From positions 1-11,042 of the forward strand of contig DUVD01000149.1 in NCBI GenBank assembly GCA_012841225.1: a DNA stretch of 11,042 bases, in the 5' to 3' direction. The DNA comes from Fibrobacter sp. GTDB taxonomy: Bacteria > Fibrobacterota > Fibrobacteria > Fibrobacterales > Fibrobacteraceae. Numbering within the stretch: position 1 is the stretch's first letter; each line of letters opens with the position of its first letter. The notes below the pieces were generated by a model that saw only the letters and a program-made list of their open reading frames with translations, did not search any database and was not told the DNA's origin. Shown here piece after piece: positions 7,535 through 11,042 of the stretch. The translations under genes were made by a program, and so were the position numbers.

Positions 7535-8608
7535 ATGCAAAATAAACGTGACGATATTGACAAAATAAAAGCATTGCTGTCTATTACCGAGGTAGCAGGG
7601 GCTCTTGGTATTGACGTTTCTCGAGGCAAATTTCGTTGCCTTCACCCTATGCGCCATGCCAATGGGGACCGTACTCCCTCAGTATCCATTTCAGAAGAAA
7701 AGGGTCTTTTTACCTGTTGGGTGTGTCAAGACATGCGTGGCGACGTCATTGAACTCGTAAAGCAAGCACGCAGTTGCTCTTTTACAGAGGCTTTAGGATG
7801 GTTGCAAACGGAATTCATGTCCGAGGCATCAATGATTAAATCGCCAGTTTTAAAAAAAGAAGACCCTCAACTTACTTCTCCTACCTTGCTAAAAAAGCCC
7901 GCCATTCCCGATATATCACCAGAAGAGCGGATGAAGGTGGTTTTGTCTTTTTTGAAACGCTTGTCTTTGGTCGATGGCACGCCTGCCGCAAATTGGCTTG
8001 CCAAGCGGCGCATTTTTAAGCCCGCGTGGGATAAAATGAGGCTTCGTTATATTTCAGATTATAGCGCTTTAAACAGCTCTTTACTCGCCGAATTTGATCT
8101 TGAAACCCTTCAAAAAGTGGGTTTATATAACGACCGAGGAAATCTCCGCTACTACAAGCACCTTTTAATATTCCCTTATTTAGATGAGAATGTCCGCTCG
8201 CTTTTTTTTCAGGCACGTACTACAGACCCTAATGTGATTCCAAAGGAATTGAACTTAAAGGGCGAAATCCCTTACCCATATAATAAGGTCCTTTTAGATA
8301 AAAAGCCCGGTTGGGTTTTTCTTTGTGAGGGAGTTGTCGACACATTAACCTTAATTGCTAGGCAAATGGACGCGGTGGGAGTTCCAGGAGTTAAATCCTT
8401 TAAACCGGAGTGGGTTCGCTTATTTGAAGAGAAAAAAGTGGTGCTTTGCTTTGATCAAGACAACCCCGGACGTGAGGCGAGCGAGTATGTGCAGGCACTG
8501 TTTCAAAAAGCGGGCATTTATAGCGTTCCTTTGGGGCATGGAATAGAAGACGAACGGTTTAAAATGAAAGAGGGGCAAGATATTAATGACTGGTTTAATC
8601 AACGATAA
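7535..8608 (+). CDS. Short CHC2 zinc-finger / TOPRIM primase-like protein
   Basis: This 357-residue protein has the first two parts of a DnaG-type primase. An N-terminal CHC2-type zinc finger has Cys35, His41 (or His37), Cys61 and Cys64, with NGDRTPSVSI between the pairs. A central segment (about 130-255) resembles the start of the DnaG polymerase core (YYKHLLIFPY at 206-215). The TOPRIM fold has Glu265 in CEGVVD and Asp307/Asp309 in FDQDNPG, all intact; GQDINDWF at 347-354 closes it. It ends there, without the helicase-binding domain of full DnaG (about 600 residues), so it is more like phage or plasmid primases. I chose ATG 7535 because the frame's earlier start at 7475 lies inside murB. 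It is followed 12 bp later by mtgA on the same strand. The substrate and role are unknown. Confidence 0.85.
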   Translation: MQNKRDDIDKIKALLSITEVAGALGIDVSRGKFRCLHPMRHANGDRTPSVSISEEKGLFTCWVCQDMRGDVIELVKQARSCSFTEALGWLQTEFMSEASMIKSPVLKKEDPQLTSPTLLKKPAIPDISPEERMKVVLSFLKRLSLVDGTPAANWLAKRRIFKPAWDKMRLRYISDYSALNSSLLAEFDLETLQKVGLYNDRGNLRYYKHLLIFPYLDENVRSLFFQARTTDPNVIPKELNLKGEIPYPYNKVLLDKKPGWVFLCEGVVDTLTLIARQMDAVGVPGVKSFKPEWVRLFEEKKVVLCFDQDNPGREASEYVQALFQKAGIYSVPLGHGIEDERFKMKEGQDINDWFNQR

Positions 8609-8620
8609 TTTTTATGTTTA

Positions 8621-9478
8621 ATGCTTATGAATCTATTGAATAAAGACACATTGCTTCGAGTAAAAGATATTTTTGTTAGGGTTTTCAAATGGCCTTATAT
8701 TATTTTGAATTATTTAGTGCGGGGAGTATTGCTCGCCTTGTTTTTATATGCGGCGGCTTTTTCTATTATAGCCTCTTACTATTTATACCATGCGTTTCAG
8801 TACGTTTATGAAATTTACGATAACGTGGTTATATTAAAAGACATCCAACCTGAGATGAGCAAGTACATGAGTGCGCTTCTCGATTCTAATGCTAATTTTG
8901 TGATTAAACACAAGTACGTCCCACTGGACAGCATAAGCATTAACCTTCAAAAAGCGGTGATTGCGAGCGAAGATGCGGGTTTCTACTTTCACCCGGGCTT
9001 TGATGTGCGCGCCATTTCCGACGCCTTAGACGCCAATCAGGCTAGAGGCAAAACTAAATTTGGCGGCAGCACCTTAACGCAACAACTTGCTAAAAATCTT
9101 TTTTTAAGTGGCGAGCGTTCTTGGGAGCGTAAATTCAAGGAACTCGCGTATGCGTTGTTGATGGAGCGAGAGCTCGGCAAAGATCGCATTTTAGAACTAT
9201 ACCTTAATTACGCCCAATGGGGAAAAGACATGTTTGGTTGTGAAGTGGCATGTAGGCAATATTATAAAAAAGGCTGTTCTAATTTGAGTGTCGATCAAGC
9301 AATTAATTTAGCCGCAGTACTTGCAAGTCCCGGTAAGCACACTCCTTACATGCGCCAAAGTCAATTTATGACTCAACGCCGTGCTGTTATATATCAAAAC
9401 ATGTTTCCTAAGCGAGATAGCCTTCTTGTGGATTCGTTAAAAACATTAGTCGCTCCTTTACCCAAGGACTCGCTCTAA
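8621..9478 (+). CDS. mtgA: Monofunctional peptidoglycan glycosyltransferase MtgA
   Basis: MtgA polymerises lipid II into glycan strands at the outer face of the inner membrane. The 285 residues have a short cytoplasmic N terminus, one membrane segment at about 30-55, and a GT51 domain. The conserved blocks appear in order: ASEDAGFYFHPGFD at 115-128 with catalytic Glu117, GGSTLTQQLAKNLFL at 148-162, Glu174 in FKELAYAL, which lies exactly 57 residues after Glu117 as in E. coli PBP1b (E233/E290), and KDRILELYLN at 187-196. No transpeptidase domain follows, so this is a monofunctional enzyme rather than a class A PBP. ATG 8627 is an alternative start; neither has a Shine-Dalgarno site. It is probably co-transcribed with the primase-like gene. 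It overlaps the convergent ATPase gene by 21 bp. Confidence 0.93.
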   Translation: MLMNLLNKDTLLRVKDIFVRVFKWPYIILNYLVRGVLLALFLYAAAFSIIASYYLYHAFQYVYEIYDNVVILKDIQPEMSKYMSALLDSNANFVIKHKYVPLDSISINLQKAVIASEDAGFYFHPGFDVRAISDALDANQARGKTKFGGSTLTQQLAKNLFLSGERSWERKFKELAYALLMERELGKDRILELYLNYAQWGKDMFGCEVACRQYYKKGCSNLSVDQAINLAAVLASPGKHTPYMRQSQFMTQRRAVIYQNMFPKRDSLLVDSLKTLVAPLPKDSL

Positions 9479-10810
9479 CTCTTCCTTAGACGTTTCTTTA
9501 TTTTTGACGGCAAGTTCAGCGTGGTCGCGTAGTTTAAGGAAAGGAATTTCTTTTAAAATTTCGGCGTTAGTTGATGAGTTTAAAATAAGTTCGTTAAGTT
9601 TTGGGCTTGCTTCGAGAAGCTCAAATATGGCAAAGCGCCCACTATAACCAGTGAAATTGCAGTCTTTACACCCCTCTTTTTTGCCTCCACAAATTGAGCA
9701 CGATTTCCTTAAAAGCCTTTGCGCTAAAATGCCTATAACGGCGTCGGCGATTAACGTGGGTGATATACCTAAATCTTTAAGTCGGGTAATCGCCGAAACC
9801 GCGTCATTAGTATGCAGTGTACTTACCACCAGATGACCGGTTTGTGCCGCCTGCAAGGCGACGCTCGCCGTCTCTTTGTCTCGGATTTCACCCACAAAAA
9901 TAACATCGGGGTCTTGCCTCAAAACTGAGCGTAAGGCATTGGTAAAAAAAAGGCCTGCCTTTTCATTGACTTGTACTTGATTGGCGCCAGAGAGTTCGTA
10001 TTCGATGGGGTCTTCTATAGTGGTTACATTCACTTGTCTTTGTATAACGCGCCTAAGCCCAGCATAAAGGGTGCTTGTTTTGCCGCTTCCAGTTGGGCCT
10101 GTTACAAAAAAAATGCCCTGAGGTTTATCAAAAAGACGTTGGATTTTTACTGTCATTTCAAAGGGCATGCCCAAAAATTCTAAACCTTCGTTGTTTTTTA
10201 GGGAGTGTAAAAGGCGTAAAACTGCTTTTTCCCCGTGGCGAGTGGGTAGGGTGCTTATTCTTATAGAACAATCCACACTGGGCGTTCGGTAGCGAAAACG
10301 GCCATCAAGAGGCATGCGCTTTTCTGAAATGTCGAGATTGGCAAGGACTTTTAACCTTAAAATAACGGATTCTTTTAGCCAACTCGGCAGGTCTAAGTGC
10401 GGGACCAACAAGCCATCTTTTCTAAATCGTACTGATAAATAAGATTCATAGGATTCAAAATGAATGTCGGAAATGCGTTGGATAGAAGCGGTTTCTAAAA
10501 TAGTATCTACCAGCTCAATTACGGGTTCGGATTCCCAGTTGCTTGTTTTTCCGGCTGTCTTCTCTGATTGCATTTTTTCTAAAATAGATTCGGCGGCGTT
10601 GCCGTTAGAAGAGTACCAGTTTCTAATTTCAAGTGGGGTGTATAGTTCGGGAATGACTCGCCGTCCTGTTTCACTTTCAATAAGAGCCATTAAAAACTCA
10701 TTGTGAGGTTCTGTAGTGGCGATGCGTAAAGGGGAGGTGGTGTCGGTGTCTTCTGGGCACGACAAAAAGGCGACGCCGTGCGCCTTGCTCCAAGGAATAG
10801 ATGGGATCAT
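9458..10810 (-). CDS. gspE: GspE/PilB-family type II secretion or type IV pilus ATPase
   Basis: Hexameric cytoplasmic ATPases of this family power pseudopilus or pilus assembly. The 450 residues contain the Walker A GPTGSGKT at 238-245, the Asp box around IEDPIEY at 265-271, Walker B with GEIRD at 307-311, and the His box GHLVVSTLHTN at 325-335. A four-cysteine metal motif lies at Cys371, Cys374, Cys381 and Cys384. The N-terminal domain is short, about 90 residues before the central domain, and the protein is smaller than typical GspE or PilB. The presence of the tetracysteine motif argues against the retraction ATPase PilT. Which machine it serves cannot be decided here because no pilin or other secretion gene is visible. 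ATG 10810 is the only sensible start; in-frame codons upstream run back to a TAG in the adjacent repeat. Confidence 0.93.
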   Translation of the reverse strand: MIPSIPWSKAHGVAFLSCPEDTDTTSPLRIATTEPHNEFLMALIESETGRRVIPELYTPLEIRNWYSSNGNAAESILEKMQSEKTAGKTSNWESEPVIELVDTILETASIQRISDIHFESYESYLSVRFRKDGLLVPHLDLPSWLKESVILRLKVLANLDISEKRMPLDGRFRYRTPSVDCSIRISTLPTRHGEKAVLRLLHSLKNNEGLEFLGMPFEMTVKIQRLFDKPQGIFFVTGPTGSGKTSTLYAGLRRVIQRQVNVTTIEDPIEYELSGANQVQVNEKAGLFFTNALRSVLRQDPDVIFVGEIRDKETASVALQAAQTGHLVVSTLHTNDAVSAITRLKDLGISPTLIADAVIGILAQRLLRKSCSICGGKKEGCKDCNFTGYSGRFAIFELLEASPKLNELILNSSTNAEILKEIPFLKLRDHAELAVKNKETSKEELERVLG

Positions 10811-10816
10811 GCAGAT

Positions 10817-10845
10817 AAAGTAAGAAAAAGAGTTCTGAAAGTCAA
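10817..10845 (-). promoter_or_regulatory. Candidate promoter of the GspE/PilB-family gene
   Basis: On the minus strand TTGACT (10840-10845) matches the -35 consensus in five of six positions, and a 17-bp spacer leads to TACTTT (10817-10822), a poor -10. Only six bases separate that hexamer from the ATG, so transcription would start at or just before the start codon. The -35 lies two bases from the edge of the 84-bp tandem repeat. Moderate to low certainty. Confidence 0.35.
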
Positions 10846-10847
10846 GT

Positions 10848-11014
10848 TCGTCTCTTTTTTCAAACTACTGCGTTTCTTTATTGCAGCTGATAAAGGCTTT
10901 TATTTGTTCGCTGGTTGTGTTCCACACAAACTCGTCTCTTTTTTCAAACTACTACGTTTCTTTATTGCAGCTGATAAAGGCTTTTATTTGTTCGCTGGTT
11001 GTGTTCCACACAAA
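10848..11014. repeat. 84-bp-period tandem duplication (two copies)
   Basis: Copies at 10848-10930 and 10932-11014 match at 82 of 83 bases; the only difference is G at 10870 versus A at 10954. A single C (10931) joins them, making the period 84. Each copy contains an inverted repeat, TTGTGT-TCC-ACACAA, at 10915-10929 and 10999-11013. TTCGTCTC begins the left copy and a similar TTCGCTCTC (11016-11024) follows the right one, a possible trace of the short homology that produced the duplication. The period is a multiple of three. Confidence 0.97.
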
Positions 11015-11041
11015 ATTCGCTCTCAAATATAATCCTTTCTC
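10952..11041 (-). CDS. Possible C-terminal end of an upstream minus-strand gene (cut by right edge)
   Basis: Reading the minus strand from the right edge, one frame stays open for 29 codons and stops at TAG (10952-10954), followed at once by a second TAG. The visible peptide includes NTTSEQIKAFISCNKET, an amphipathic, plausible protein tail, but it is not recognised. The 84-bp duplication repeats this tail in the same frame up to the next TAG (10865-10867), in phase with the ATPase gene. If real, this gene would precede the ATPase gene in an operon. It is too short to be sure it is coding. Confidence 0.25.
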   Translation of the reverse strand, partial: EKGLYLRANFVWNTTSEQIKAFISCNKET

Positions 11042-11042
11042 A

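Noticed and set aside
7517..7657. Upstream 47-residue extension of murB
   Set aside because: It overlaps the start of the divergent primase-like gene, whose zinc finger is clearly coding, and the conserved MurB N terminus begins just after the Met at 7516.
10915..11013. TTGTGT-TCC-ACACAA hairpins in each 84-bp copy as terminators or operators
   Set aside because: The stems are only six pairs with a three-base loop and no T-run follows on either strand. They could be a protein-binding site, but nothing else supports it.
10778..11032. An 84-codon plus-strand frame with an in-frame 28-residue repeat across the tandem duplication
   Set aside because: The repeat period is a multiple of three, so any frame open in one copy stays open in both. 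The frame begins antisense inside the ATPase gene, has no ribosome site, and its peptide resembles nothing I recognise.
11028..11033. Perfect TATAAT on the plus strand near the right edge
   Set aside because: No acceptable -35 lies 16-18 bp upstream (TTCCAC or TCCACA only) and the downstream sequence is outside the window, so a promoter cannot be supported.
1..11042. A defence system, CRISPR array, prophage or insertion sequence
   Set aside because: No regularly spaced repeats, transposase, integrase, capsid, nuclease or toxin-antitoxin signatures were seen; nearly all sequence is accounted for by core-type genes. The primase-like gene alone is not enough to call a mobile element.

Overview
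The window looks like ordinary chromosome of a Gram-negative-type bacterium. Fibrobacter or a close relative is my best guess. The grounds are a secreted TPR protein with a Ser-rich stretch followed by a Pro/Ala/Thr/Val linker (a style common in Fibrobacter exported proteins), a monofunctional glycosyltransferase, a GspE/PilB-type ATPase, a moderately AT-rich composition, and a general lack of Shine-Dalgarno sequences. This assignment is inference; there is no rRNA to confirm it.

Layout, left to right. (1) 1-3511, plus strand: a tight housekeeping run of the 3' end of nadD (NAD biosynthesis), an RluA-family pseudouridine synthase that overlaps its stop by ATGA, hisF (histidine biosynthesis) and tldD (metalloprotease). 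It closes with a probable intrinsic terminator at 3666-3694. (2) 3708-5018, plus: a secreted TPR protein with a 27-bp tandem repeat in its linker. (3) 5025-9478: genes whose orientation changes repeatedly, packed with tiny gaps or small overlaps: rlmI (minus), a VanZ-like membrane protein (plus), murB (minus), then a short CHC2/TOPRIM primase-like protein and mtgA (both plus). (4) 9458-10810, minus: a GspE/PilB-family secretion or pilus ATPase with a compact tetracysteine motif. (5) 10848-11014: a near-perfect 84-bp-period tandem duplication directly upstream of that ATPase, apparently covering the end of another minus-strand reading frame that runs off the right edge.

Functional themes are cofactor and amino-acid synthesis (NadD, HisF), rRNA or RNA modification (RluA family, RlmI), cell-wall construction (MurB makes the precursor, MtgA polymerises it, the VanZ-like protein is a membrane protein of unknown role) and export (GspE/PilB). 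These are mostly unrelated core genes rather than one system.

I see no CRISPR array, transposase, integrase, tRNA, rRNA or recognisable defence cassette. The items most worth a second look are the 84-bp duplication upstream of the ATPase, the stand-alone short primase-like gene, the terminator only 13 bp before the TPR gene start, and the repeated absence of ribosome binding sites with -10-like hexamers close to start codons.
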